DNA from: Pseudonocardia kujensis
GTDB lineage: Bacteria > Actinomycetota > Actinomycetes > Mycobacteriales > Pseudonocardiaceae
Assembly: GCF_021283305.1 (NCBI RefSeq)
Contig: NZ_JAJSOK010000068.1
Coordinates: 1-41,339 of the forward strand
Length of the DNA: 41,339 nucleotides
Reading direction: 5' to 3'
The position numbers and the translations under genes were made by a program. Position 1 is the stretch's first letter, and each line of letters begins with the position of its first letter. The notes under the pieces were generated by a model. It was not told the origin of the DNA. It searched no databases and saw only the letters and a list, made by a program, of their open reading frames with translations. Below are positions 8,004-15,922 of the stretch, piece by piece.

Positions 8004-9581
8004 TCAGCCGACGAACCCCGGGCCGGACCAGTAGCTGCGCCAGAACGTGAGCCGGCGGGTGTCGAGGATGTCCGCCACGCTGTCCTCGAGGTCCCACACC
8101 TTCGTGCGGGGCGAGCGGGCGTCGAGGGCCGGCCACTCGATCCTCCCGCCGTCCGTGGGGTCCCCCGATCGCACGAACGAGATCCACGCGTCCTGCATCC
8201 GTGCGGCCAGAACGTGATCCGCCTCGGTCCAGTCCCAGTCGCGGTCCTCGTACGTCCCGAAGAGGTAGAGCACGTCCGCGGTGTGGAAGGCACCCGCCTC
8301 CGCCCCCTCCAGCACCTCCGAACGGGCCGGGACGGGGGGTCGCCGGGTGAACCGGAAGTGCCAGACGGGCGCCCGGAGGTTCTCGCTGTGCAGGAGTGCG
8401 GCGTTCCACGAGGGCATGATGAAGACCTCGTCGCCGGCGAGGGACCAGCTCGCCTTCCTGGTCGCGGCGTCGTCCGGGGCCGGGTACAGCTCGAACACCT
8501 CGTCCGCGCGGTCGCCGAACTTCACCTCCAGGTAGGCGCGATACGCCGTCACGGTCGGCAGGTAGCGGGCGCCGGCCTGCTCGTCGGTGACGTTCCCGAC
8601 CAGGGCGGGCAGGTCTGCCGCGCGTCCCTGCGCGAACGAGCGCTGGACGGGTTCGGTGAGCACGTACCCGTCGACGACGGGGTAGCCCGAGTCGTAACGG
8701 TGCACGCTCAGGCCGCCGGGAGCGGAGTCGGAGACCCACGCACCATGCGTCCGGGGAAGGTCGGCGCGCAGGATCACCTCGGGGTCCAGCGCCCTCGCCT
8801 CGGCCACCGAGCCGACTCCGAGGGCAGCGAACAGCTCGACGCCCGCCTGCTCGGCCGCCGCCAGGGTCGAGGCGTACGCGGGGTTGCCGGGACCGTCGAT
8901 GGCAGGCGTGACCCCCGGCCCGCTGTGCGCGATCACCCGGTGGAAGAGCCCCTGTGCCCGCGGTGAGCAGCGCAGCTTCTGGGCGCTGTCCCCGCCCGCG
9001 GAGACACCGGCGAGGGTGACGTTGCCAGGGTCCCCGCCGAAGGCCCCGATGTTGCGGCGCACCCATTCGAGGGCTGCGATCTGGTCCATGAGCCCGTAGT
9101 TGCCGGAACCGCCGTAGGTGGTCTCGGCCGAGAGGTCCGGGTGGGCGAGGAAGCCGAGCCGCCCGAGCCGGTAGTTGACGCCCACCACGGTGATCCCCCG
9201 GCTCGCCAGGCGAGCGCCGTCGTAGAGCGGATTGCTCGCCGAGCCGAAGTGGAAGGCTCCGAAGTGGAGCCACACCAGCACCGGTCGGTCGGTGTCGGCC
9301 GCGGGCCCGGTCCAGACGTTGAGCGTCAGGCAGTCCTCGCTGAAGCGGGACTCCCTCCCGGAGAAGAGCGAGCCCGCGGGCGGCGCGAGCTGCCAGCTCG
9401 CCGGACCGAACTCGGACGCCGCCCGTACACCCTCCCAGGGCACTACCGGCTGCGGGGGTCTCCAGCGATTCGCACCCGTCGGTGGCGAGGCGTACGGGAT
9501 TCCCAGGAAGCGGCGAACCCCGAGATCCGGCAGGCATGTTCCCTTGACAATCCCGCCCTCGACTCTGACGCCCTCGTTCAC
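8004..9581 (-). CDS. type-B carboxylesterase (alpha/beta hydrolase)
   Basis: 525 residues, a normal length for bacterial type-B carboxylesterases such as PnbA. Visible are the N-terminal FLGIPYASPPTGANRW block, the SEDCLTLNVW motif, the nucleophile elbow AGVSAGG with Ser194, and a C-terminal GAFHTADVLYLFG carrying the likely catalytic His. The oxyanion-hole segment is unusual: HFGAFHFG replaces the common HGGGF. The GTG at 9579-9581 is chosen because similarity begins at residue 4-5 and the open frame upstream is decayed DNA; GGGAGG lies somewhat far upstream, so the start is not certain. No signal peptide is seen, so it is probably cytoplasmic. It is an isolated gene between relics, and its substrate is unknown. 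Confidence 0.87.
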   Translation of the reverse strand: MNEGVRVEGGIVKGTCLPDLGVRRFLGIPYASPPTGANRWRPPQPVVPWEGVRAASEFGPASWQLAPPAGSLFSGRESRFSEDCLTLNVWTGPAADTDRPVLVWLHFGAFHFGSASNPLYDGARLASRGITVVGVNYRLGRLGFLAHPDLSAETTYGGSGNYGLMDQIAALEWVRRNIGAFGGDPGNVTLAGVSAGGDSAQKLRCSPRAQGLFHRVIAHSGPGVTPAIDGPGNPAYASTLAAAEQAGVELFAALGVGSVAEARALDPEVILRADLPRTHGAWVSDSAPGGLSVHRYDSGYPVVDGYVLTEPVQRSFAQGRAADLPALVGNVTDEQAGARYLPTVTAYRAYLEVKFGDRADEVFELYPAPDDAATRKASWSLAGDEVFIMPSWNAALLHSENLRAPVWHFRFTRRPPVPARSEVLEGAEAGAFHTADVLYLFGTYEDRDWDWTEADHVLAARMQDAWISFVRSGDPTDGGRIEWPALDARSPRTKVWDLEDSVADILDTRRLTFWRSYWSGPGFVG

Positions 9582-9687
9582 GGACCGATGCTCGCACCTC
9601 CCGCCGTCGGGGCGGCGGCTCTTCTGCACCGAGGAACGCAACGGCCGCCCACCCTGGACGAGGTAGGCGCCCCCGACCGCCACACCT

Positions 9688-9845
9688 CCGTGACGAGGAC
9701 CGGCCGCCTGTACGCGCTCGTCGAGGAGCTGCGCGCGGCCCACGGTCCAGCCGCTGGCTCGCGACCGTTTCGGGTGACCCCCCGGACGATCGAACGGCAC
9801 CTGGCCGTACTCGCGGACTCGGATCTGCCGCTGGTGAGCGTGCGC
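9688..9845 (+). pseudogene. YafY/WYL-type regulator, N-terminal HTH fragment
   Basis: The plus strand reads TRTGRLYALVEELRAAHGP, then FRVTPRTIERHLAVLADSD and LPLV, the winged-HTH start of actinobacterial YafY-like (WYL) regulators. Similarity stops after about 48 residues, where the sequence passes into a dienelactone hydrolase relic on the opposite strand. No WYL domain follows. A decayed fragment. Confidence 0.55.
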
Positions 9846-10125
9846 CGCGCCGAACGCGACGAACAGCTCGGTGTCCGGAGAGCCGACGCTCAGGTGCGGC
9901 GAGTCCGGCTCATCCGTCACGCAGAACGGCGGGTGCATGGCCGCCCCGGGCGACGAACTCGTCGGATCGGGCGCGAGCAGTCGGAAAGTGAGCCGCGTAC
10001 CCATGCAGAATCCCACGGCGCCCTTGGCCCCGGAGGCCGCGGCGTGGTCCTCGGCGACGGGGTCGAGCAGGGCCGCCACGTCGGCCAGCACCGCGCCGTC
10101 GAGGGCCAGCCGGCGCCGTGGGACC
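9845..10125 (-). pseudogene. dienelactone hydrolase relic
   Basis: The minus strand reads VLADVAALLDPVAEDHAAA, then GAVGFCMGTRL with the Cys nucleophile elbow of dienelactone hydrolases (GFCMGG), then MHPPFCVTDEPDSPHL and ELFVAFGAAHAHQ. The first third of the protein and the C-terminal catalytic His region are missing, and the frame runs on without a break into the carboxylesterase gene. The intact enzyme hydrolyses (chloro)dienelactone to maleylacetate, so the ancestral locus belonged to the same type of pathway as the operon at the left end. Not functional as it stands. Confidence 0.6.
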
Positions 10126-10264
10126 GGGACCGCGCGGTCGGCGCGGACCCACGGCAGCGGCGCGGGGGCGGGCGGCTCGCCGGCGCGGGTTCGCGTAACG
10201 GGGGCGCGTCCGCGGTCAGCCGGGCGAGGGTGTCCGCCAGCGGATCTTTGCCAGCGCCGGACTC

Positions 10265-10609
10265 TCCGAGCACATAGCTCGTGGCGACCACCGACACCGG
10301 CGCCTTCTCCGCGCGGCGACGCCGCTCCGGCAGCCACTCCGGGAAGTACGAGCCCGCCCGCAACTTCGGGATGGCGAGCTCCACGGTGCCAGCGCGGGTG
10401 TCCCAGTCCCGATACCGGTAGCCGTTACGCGAGTTCACCCGCCCCTCGCTGCGCTGCCGATAGCCTGCCCCGCAGGCGGTGTCGGCCTCGGCTGCCATCA
10501 ACGCCTCCGCGAACCGCTTGACCATCGACCGGAGCAGATCCGGGCTGGCTTCGGCGAGCCGCTCATCGAGCCAACCCGCCACATCGTTCACAGTGTCCGA
10601 CGCGGCCAT
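10265..10609 (-). pseudogene. IS256-family transposase, N-terminal fragment
   Basis: From ATG 10609 (preceded by GGGAGGAG) the frame reads VNDVAGWLDERLAEASPDLL, VKRFAEALMAAEADTACGAG, RNGYRYRDWDTRAGTVELAI, PKLRAGSYFPEWL and RRRAEKAPVSVVATSYVLG, the conserved N-terminal part of actinobacterial IS256 (mutator-type) transposases. Similarity stops at about 10270, before any residue of the DDE triad. What follows (GESGAGKDPLADTLARL) is not transposase. Truncated and inactive. Confidence 0.75.
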
Positions 10610-11017
10610 CGCGTCTCCTCCCTCGAGAACCAGAGCACTCGAAAGATCACGCGATGGCCGTCTCACATCCCGACGCCACGCCCCAGATCAGCAACGACGC
10701 CGTACACCAGGTCCCCGGACGCAGCGTCTCCGGCAGCACCGTTCGACGATGTTTCGTGTCACGAGTGGTGTCATGCCGACCCCTCGTAATCACTCGCCGG
10801 AAAAACGTGCGTGCCCCGAAGCTCGAACGAGCTTCGCACAGATGAGCGCGCACGAGCGGACAGGCCTGGAGATCGATCTCCAGCGTGTCGAGTCGAGGGC
10901 GGGTGGGCCGTCCGGCCCTGCCGGGGGTCGGTCGACAAAAGGGAACGAGGACTCCCACCCGGCCCCGCTCGAGGCGAACGTGTGCCGGGGCCTGTCGAGC
11001 CCCGAGAACGATTGCGA
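10610..11017. other. gene-free stretch, probable IS256 left-end remnant
   Basis: About 400 bp between the IS256 fragment and the end of the amidohydrolase gene. The part from about 10670 to 10780 resembles the leader and terminal-repeat region normally found upstream of IS256 transposase genes (acgccgtacaccaggtcc and surroundings), but I cannot place the inverted repeat exactly. From 10800 to 11017 I see no convincing gene in any frame. Confidence 0.35.
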
Positions 11018-12466
11018 TCAGGAGGAGGCGCGGCCCTCGACGGCGCGGACGGCTTCCGCGTGCCACCCACGGGCGATCGGCTCCAGAGCCTCGAAGGCAC
11101 CGGCGGGGGTGCCGGGCAGAGTGTGACCGGCTGCGTGGACCCTTCCCAGGATCGCCTCGGCGGCGGTGTCCGCCTCGGCGGCGAGCCGCGGCAGGTCGAC
11201 GCCGGTGAGCAGGCCGTCGCGCTTGACGACGCGGCCGTCGACGAGAACCGTCCGCACGTCGGCGGCCGTGGTCTGGAAGACCAGGGTGGCGTAGGGGTCG
11301 ATGCGAGGGTGCTGCTCGATCCCCGTTCCGCCGATAAGCTGCAGGTCCGCTCGCTTGCCGGGGGTCAGCGAGCCGATCCGGTCGCCGAGCCCGAGGGCGT
11401 AGGCGGCGTTCACGGTGGACCAGCCGAGGGCCTCCTTCGCGCTGGTGGTGACCGTCTCGGGCATCGCGTTCGCGAGGTTGACCGCCTCCGTCGCCTCCCA
11501 TCTCGTGAACCCGAGCCCGAAGCGCATCTCGTGCCACAGGTCGCCGGAGTTCAGCGAGATGACGTCCGCGGACAGCGTCGGGGCAAGCCCGTGGCGGCGG
11601 CACCGCGCGAACACCGGCCTGCCCATCCCCATGTTCAGCTCGGTCTCGACGGAGATCGAGACCTTCCCCCCGCTGCGCGCGAGGGCGTCCCACTCCGCCT
11701 CGTCGAGGGTGTTGCAGTGCACGTGGATCATGTCCGGGCCGAGGAGTCCGAGGGCGTCGAGCTCACCGACGCCTCCGGTGAGCACGCTGCCCCAGACGCA
11801 CCCGGTGTGGTTGACGATCAGCGCCCGGCGCTCGCGCGCCGCGGCGAGCTCGGCGACCGTGCGGTCCCAGGGCAGCCCGAAGAGCTCAGAGAGCGAGACG
11901 CCGAGGGTGAGCAGCCCGTCCGAGGCGAAGTAGGTGTCGGCGATGCGGTGGAAGTCCTTCAGGCGCGCGCTGTGGTCGCCGAACCGGGTGGCCTCCGGCG
12001 AGCTCTCGAAGAAGCCGTAGCAGAAGGCCGCGCGGATCCCGGTGTCCAGCAGCCCCTGCACCGCGCCGTCGGAGTGCTCGGGCGTGTTGTTGCAGTGGGA
12101 GAAGTCGAGCAGCGTGGTCACGCCGGCGTTGAGCGCGTCGAGCGCACCGAGCCGGTTGCCGAGCCGGACGTCGTCGGCCGTGAAGGCGGGTGAGATCGCC
12201 AGCCGGATGCCGAAGTAGTAGTCACCGAGCGTCCAGTCCCCGCAGATCCCGCGCACCAGCGACTGCCAGGTGTGCCGGTGGGTGTCGACCAGCCCGGGCA
12301 GGACCAGGTGACCGGCCGCATCGATCACCTCGGCGTCGGTGACGTCGAGCGACGGGGCCACCGCGGCGATCACCCCGTCCTCGACGAGGACGTCACCGGT
12401 GGGGAGGTCGCCGAGGGCGGGGTCCATCGTCAGGACGTGGCCGCCGCGGATCAGGGTTCGCGTCAT
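11018..12466 (-). CDS. amidohydrolase, cytosine deaminase/TrzN-AtzB-like
   Basis: 482 residues; metal-dependent hydrolase of the ATZ/TRZ or 8-oxoguanine deaminase type, which deaminates or dechlorinates N-heterocycles. The metal site HxH is in LVDTHRHTWQSL (His63, His65). Further conserved blocks are MIHVHCNTLDEAEW, SVETELNMGMGRP and the C-terminal LGLGDRIGSLTPGKRADLQL. The ATG is followed by the typical RGGHVLTMDP opening and preceded by GGAGGAG four bases upstream. It is divergent from a LysR regulator, with a perfect palindrome in the shared intergenic space. Substrate is not predictable; with the neighbouring FAH and MBL hydrolases it could open and process a nitrogen-containing ring (inference). 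Confidence 0.87.
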   Translation of the reverse strand: MTRTLIRGGHVLTMDPALGDLPTGDVLVEDGVIAAVAPSLDVTDAEVIDAAGHLVLPGLVDTHRHTWQSLVRGICGDWTLGDYYFGIRLAISPAFTADDVRLGNRLGALDALNAGVTTLLDFSHCNNTPEHSDGAVQGLLDTGIRAAFCYGFFESSPEATRFGDHSARLKDFHRIADTYFASDGLLTLGVSLSELFGLPWDRTVAELAAARERRALIVNHTGCVWGSVLTGGVGELDALGLLGPDMIHVHCNTLDEAEWDALARSGGKVSISVETELNMGMGRPVFARCRRHGLAPTLSADVISLNSGDLWHEMRFGLGFTRWEATEAVNLANAMPETVTTSAKEALGWSTVNAAYALGLGDRIGSLTPGKRADLQLIGGTGIEQHPRIDPYATLVFQTTAADVRTVLVDGRVVKRDGLLTGVDLPRLAAEADTAAEAILGRVHAAGHTLPGTPAGAFEALEPIARGWHAEAVRAVEGRASS

Positions 12467-12509
12467 GTGCTCCTCCAGGATTCGGGTGCCCCAGAGTGAC
12501 CTGCTCGCT

Positions 12510-12527
12510 CGGCACGAACATGTGCCG
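12510..12527. promoter_or_regulatory. palindrome in divergent amidohydrolase/LysR promoter region
   Basis: CGGCAC-gaacat-GTGCCG, perfect 6-bp arms with a 6-bp spacer. It lies 44 bp upstream of the amidohydrolase start and 89 bp upstream of the LysR start, where a LysR regulator usually binds to control itself and the divergent gene. Its role as operator is inferred from position only. Confidence 0.4.
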
Positions 12528-12615
12528 TTCCGGTTGCGGTGGTGGCCCCACCGTCGCCGGGGAGACCGTACGATCGCGCGCGGCGACCCAGGCTCGACGG
12601 CGAGGTGGTGGCGAC

Positions 12616-13491
12616 ATGGACGTCCGATCGCTCCGGTACGCGGTGACGCTCGCCGAGACCCTCCACTTCGGACGCGCCGCCCAGGTCCACTACATCGCCG
12701 CGCAGCCGTTCGGCCGCCGCATCCAGGCCCTGGAACGCGAGCTGGGCACCCCGTTGTTCAGCCGCACGAGCCGCCGCGTCGCGCTCACACCGGCCGGGGA
12801 ACGGTTCGTGACGCGGGCCCGCCGGATCCTGGCGCAGCTCGACGCGCTGGTCGAGCAGGTCGAGGGCCCGCGCGAGGACCCGCCCTTCCTACGGGTCGGC
12901 GTCCTCGGTTTCGGGCTCGCCGACCTGTGGCCGGACGTCCGGGCGCTGGTCGAGTCGCGCTGCCCGGCGCTGGGTCTGGTCACCGTGGAGCTCGACTGGG
13001 AGAACCAGTACGACACGCTCCGGGCCGGCGAGGTCGATGTCGCCGTCGTCCACGACGTCGGCGGGGCGGACGACCTGGTTCTGGACCGGACCCCGGCGCT
13101 GGACCGCTACGCCGTGGTGCCGGTCGGCTCGGAGCTCGGCGAGGCGGACCGGCTCACCCTGGCCGACGTCGCCGGGCACCGGTGGGTCTCACCGGTCGGC
13201 GGTCAGCCCGGCCTCGCGGAGTGGGGAGACTCCGGCGGCCGCGGGCGCGTCGCCGTCCGTTCGCCTGCGGGTGTCCCGACGGCGGTGGCGACGAGCGGCT
13301 GGCTGGGGATGCACGCCGAGCCCGCTCGCCGGTACTTCCCCCACCCCGGGGTCCGGTACGTGCCGTTGGAGGGGCCCAAGGCCACCATCGCCGTCGCCAC
13401 CCGCCCGGACGACCGCCGCGAGGCCGTCGCGGTGTTCCGGGCCGCGGCCCGAGCGGTGGCGGGTGCGGATCGCAACCTCTCCGGACCATGA
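12616..13491 (+). CDS. LysR-family transcriptional regulator
   Basis: 291 residues. The N-terminal winged HTH begins MDVRSLRYAVTLAETLHFGR and carries the recognition pattern ...QPFGRRIQALERELGTPLF, followed by RRVALTPAGERF. The C-terminal two-lobed ligand domain covers about 95-285. The ATG is preceded by GAGGTGG at good spacing; the open frame upstream is not part of the family. It is divergent from the amidohydrolase and 52 bp upstream of the FAH-family gene, so it may control both sides. The effector is unknown. Confidence 0.87.
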   Translation: MDVRSLRYAVTLAETLHFGRAAQVHYIAAQPFGRRIQALERELGTPLFSRTSRRVALTPAGERFVTRARRILAQLDALVEQVEGPREDPPFLRVGVLGFGLADLWPDVRALVESRCPALGLVTVELDWENQYDTLRAGEVDVAVVHDVGGADDLVLDRTPALDRYAVVPVGSELGEADRLTLADVAGHRWVSPVGGQPGLAEWGDSGGRGRVAVRSPAGVPTAVATSGWLGMHAEPARRYFPHPGVRYVPLEGPKATIAVATRPDDRREAVAVFRAAARAVAGADRNLSGP

Positions 13492-13543
13492 TCTGCGCCG
13501 CCCCCAGGAGCCAGACTGGACGGCGACGACGGAGGAGGGCGCG

Positions 13544-14452
13544 ATGCGCTGGAGCACCTGTGCCGATGCGGAGGGCACCGAACGAGCGGCGGTCTGGCGT
13601 GACGACCGGCTTTACCTCACCCGCACGACCCTGATCGACCTGCTCGGCGACGACGGCACGCGACTGCGCTCCGCCGCCGAGGCCGCGTTGCGCGGTCCCG
13701 GCGTCGACCCGGCGACCGTCACGCTGCTGCCCCCGATCCCGCGCCCGCCGTCCGTGCGGGACTTCATGGCCTTCGAGGAGCACGTGGTCACCGCGAGCGC
13801 CGCGATCGGGCTGACCGTGGACCCGCTCTGGTACCGGCAGCCCGTCTTCTACTTCACCAACCCGGCCGCGCTGCGCGGGGCGAACGACCCGGTGCCGATC
13901 TCGCCGGGCAGCACGATGTTCGACTACGAGCTGGAGGTCGCCGCCGTCGTCGGGCGGGAGGGGGCGGACCTCTCCCCCGCCGAGGCGGTGGAGCACATCG
14001 CCGGGTACCTGATCTTCTGCGACTGGAGTGCCCGGGACCTGCAGGGCGAGGAGATGAAGCTGAACCTCGGCCCGGCCAAGGGCAAGGACTCGGCGTCGAG
14101 CTGCGGGCCGTGGATGCTCACCCCGGACGAGCTGCCGGCCGCCGCGGCGATGACCGCCACGGTGAACGGCACGCCCTACAGCAGCGGCTCGCTCGACACG
14201 CTGTACTGGTCCTTCGGCGAGATGATCGCCTACGCCTCGCGCGGCACCCGCGTGCTGCCGGGCGACCTCATCGGCAGCGGCACCGTCGGCACCGGGTGCA
14301 TCCTCGAGCTGTCCCGGGTCCACGGTGCCGACGCCTACCCCTACCTCGTCCCGGACGACCACGTCCGGCTCGAGGTGGACGGACTTGGCGCGATCGACGC
14401 CCGAGTCACGGCCGGGGCCCCCGTCCGCCCCCTCCGAGAGGGGCACGCATGA
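13544..14452 (+). CDS. fumarylacetoacetate hydrolase family protein
   Basis: 302 residues. The FAH C-terminal fold is clear: VRDFMAFEEHV, the metal-binding DYELEVAAVVG (Glu129, Glu131), and YLIFCDWSARDLQ (Asp160) followed by KGKDSASSCGPW and LLPGDLIGSGTVGTG-like segments. Family members hydrolyse C-C bonds in 1,3-diketo acids, or act as hydratases, isomerases or oxaloacetate decarboxylases on ring-cleavage products. ATG 13544 is preceded by GGAGGAGG. The gene ends in an ATGA overlap with the MBL-fold gene, so the two are translationally coupled. Context suggests a catabolic role, but the substrate cannot be named. Confidence 0.87.
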   Translation: MRWSTCADAEGTERAAVWRDDRLYLTRTTLIDLLGDDGTRLRSAAEAALRGPGVDPATVTLLPPIPRPPSVRDFMAFEEHVVTASAAIGLTVDPLWYRQPVFYFTNPAALRGANDPVPISPGSTMFDYELEVAAVVGREGADLSPAEAVEHIAGYLIFCDWSARDLQGEEMKLNLGPAKGKDSASSCGPWMLTPDELPAAAAMTATVNGTPYSSGSLDTLYWSFGEMIAYASRGTRVLPGDLIGSGTVGTGCILELSRVHGADAYPYLVPDDHVRLEVDGLGAIDARVTAGAPVRPLREGHA

Positions 14453-15393
14453 GCGCGCACACCCACGGCATCACCGTCCCCGGCCCGCCCCGCCTCGAGG
14501 AGGTGTCCGACGGCATCCACGCGTTCATCCAGCCCGACGGCACCTGGTGGATCAACAACACCGGGTTCGCCGTCGGACCGCAGGGGGTCGTCGCCGTCGA
14601 CTCCTGCTCCACCGAGCGACGCACCCGGGCGTTCCTCGCCGCCATCAGGTCGGTGACGCCGGCGCCGGTCCGGACGTTGGTCAACACCCACCACCACGGC
14701 GACCACACGTTCGGCAACGCGCTCTTCGACACCGCGACGATCGTCGCCCACGAACGGGCCCGCACGGAGATGATCGCCTTCGGGCCACCGCGTGAGCTGC
14801 CCTTCTGGGAGAACCCGGACTGGGGCGACCTCCCCCTCGACCCGCCGTTCCTCACGTTCACCGAAGCCGTCACCCTGCACGTCGGCGACCTGCGCGCGGA
14901 GGTCCGGCACGTCGGGACCGCAGCGCACACCACCAACGACTCGCTGGTGTGGTTCCCCGAACGCTCCACGCTGTTCTGCGGGGACCTGGTGTTCAACGGC
15001 GGCACGCCGTTCCTGCTCATGGGTTCGGTGGCCGGCGCCATCGACGTGCTGGAGAACGTCGTCGCCCCGCTCGGCGCCACGACGACCGTCCCCGGTCACG
15101 GCCCGGTCTTCCACGACCGCAGACCACTCGACGCCACCGTGGACTACCTGCGCTTCGTGCTGGAGCTGGCGGAGCGAGGCCGCGCCGCCGGCGTCACTCC
15201 CCTTCAGGCGGCGCGGGACACCGATCTCGGACGTTTCTCCGACTGGCCGGACGCCGAACGGATCGTCGGAAACCTCCACCGCGCCTACGCCGAGCTCGAC
15301 GGGCCCGAGCGCGGCGGCACGATCGACGTGATGGCCGCACTGGCCGACATGGTCACCTACAACGGCGGCCGGCCTCTGACGTGCTTGGCCTGA
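14449..15393 (+). CDS. metallo-beta-lactamase-fold hydrolase
   Basis: 314 residues. The zinc motif HxHxDH is present as HHHGDH (His81, His83, Asp85, His86), with further likely ligands in GTAAHTTND, FCGDLVF and PGHGPVF. The overall pattern (INNTGFAVGPQGVVAVDS early on) fits the glyoxalase-II-like hydrolases often found in aromatic and steroid catabolic operons, where they hydrolyse thioesters, lactones or esters. Its start overlaps the FAH stop by 4 bp. No signal peptide, so cytoplasmic. Substrate unknown. Confidence 0.86.
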   Translation: MSAHTHGITVPGPPRLEEVSDGIHAFIQPDGTWWINNTGFAVGPQGVVAVDSCSTERRTRAFLAAIRSVTPAPVRTLVNTHHHGDHTFGNALFDTATIVAHERARTEMIAFGPPRELPFWENPDWGDLPLDPPFLTFTEAVTLHVGDLRAEVRHVGTAAHTTNDSLVWFPERSTLFCGDLVFNGGTPFLLMGSVAGAIDVLENVVAPLGATTTVPGHGPVFHDRRPLDATVDYLRFVLELAERGRAAGVTPLQAARDTDLGRFSDWPDAERIVGNLHRAYAELDGPERGGTIDVMAALADMVTYNGGRPLTCLA

Positions 15394-15579
15394 GCCACGT
15401 GCGCAGGTCGTCCATCGTGTAGCGCCAGTGCCGTTGGTCAGGGCGCGTGCGTGGCACGGGACGACTGCGAGACGGTCGAAGTCCCATGAACCGGTGCCTC
15501 GACAGACCCAGGGCGAGTCACGCCGATTGGCGGTCCGCCTGCGCAAGGCTGGCCGCAAGCGACGTGTCGACGCAGAGAC

Positions 15580-15880
15580 CCGCCCGGCTGAACAACTACT
15601 TCCACATCGAGCAGATGCGCCAACCAGAGGCCGTCGAGCAGGCCATGGGTGTGGCCTTGCGCGGGCGTTCGCCGGTGCTGCCCCGGTCACTCGGGCGTCA
15701 GGCCGCTCGACGCTCGTGCACGCGCGCCGCGCGAAGAACACCGGATGGCCGCGGTCGCCTACGTCTGGGCGCTGGCCGCGGTGCGTCACGACCCGCTCGG
15801 GAGGCCCCCTACCGCGCCCGCCACGCCGCCTGCGACCGACACGTCACCGCGCTGCGGAGGCATTGGGGAGGTGGTGGCCG
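15580..15880 (+). pseudogene. IS110-family transposase relic with internal deletion and frameshift
   Basis: The plus strand holds pieces of an IS110-type transposase: QMRQPEAVEQAMG (15.61-15.65 kb), then AFAGAAPVTRASGRSTLVHA (the conserved transposase_20 motif AGtaPVTRaSGrs), MAAVAYVWALAAVRHDPL and, after a frame change near 15800, YRARHAACDRHVTALRRH. The segment between the first and second pieces is deleted and the DEDD N-terminal domain is gone. The remaining 15394-15580 has no recognisable gene. The relic separates the LysR/FAH/MBL module from the ferredoxin oxidoreductase. Confidence 0.6.
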
Positions 15881-15922
15881 CGGCGGTTCGTCCGTGGTGC
15901 GCGGCCCCACCTCCCTGTGGGC

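Noticed and set aside
10265..10609. Functional IS256 element
   Set aside because: Only the N-terminal part of the transposase remains, no DDE residues are present and the right end is missing.
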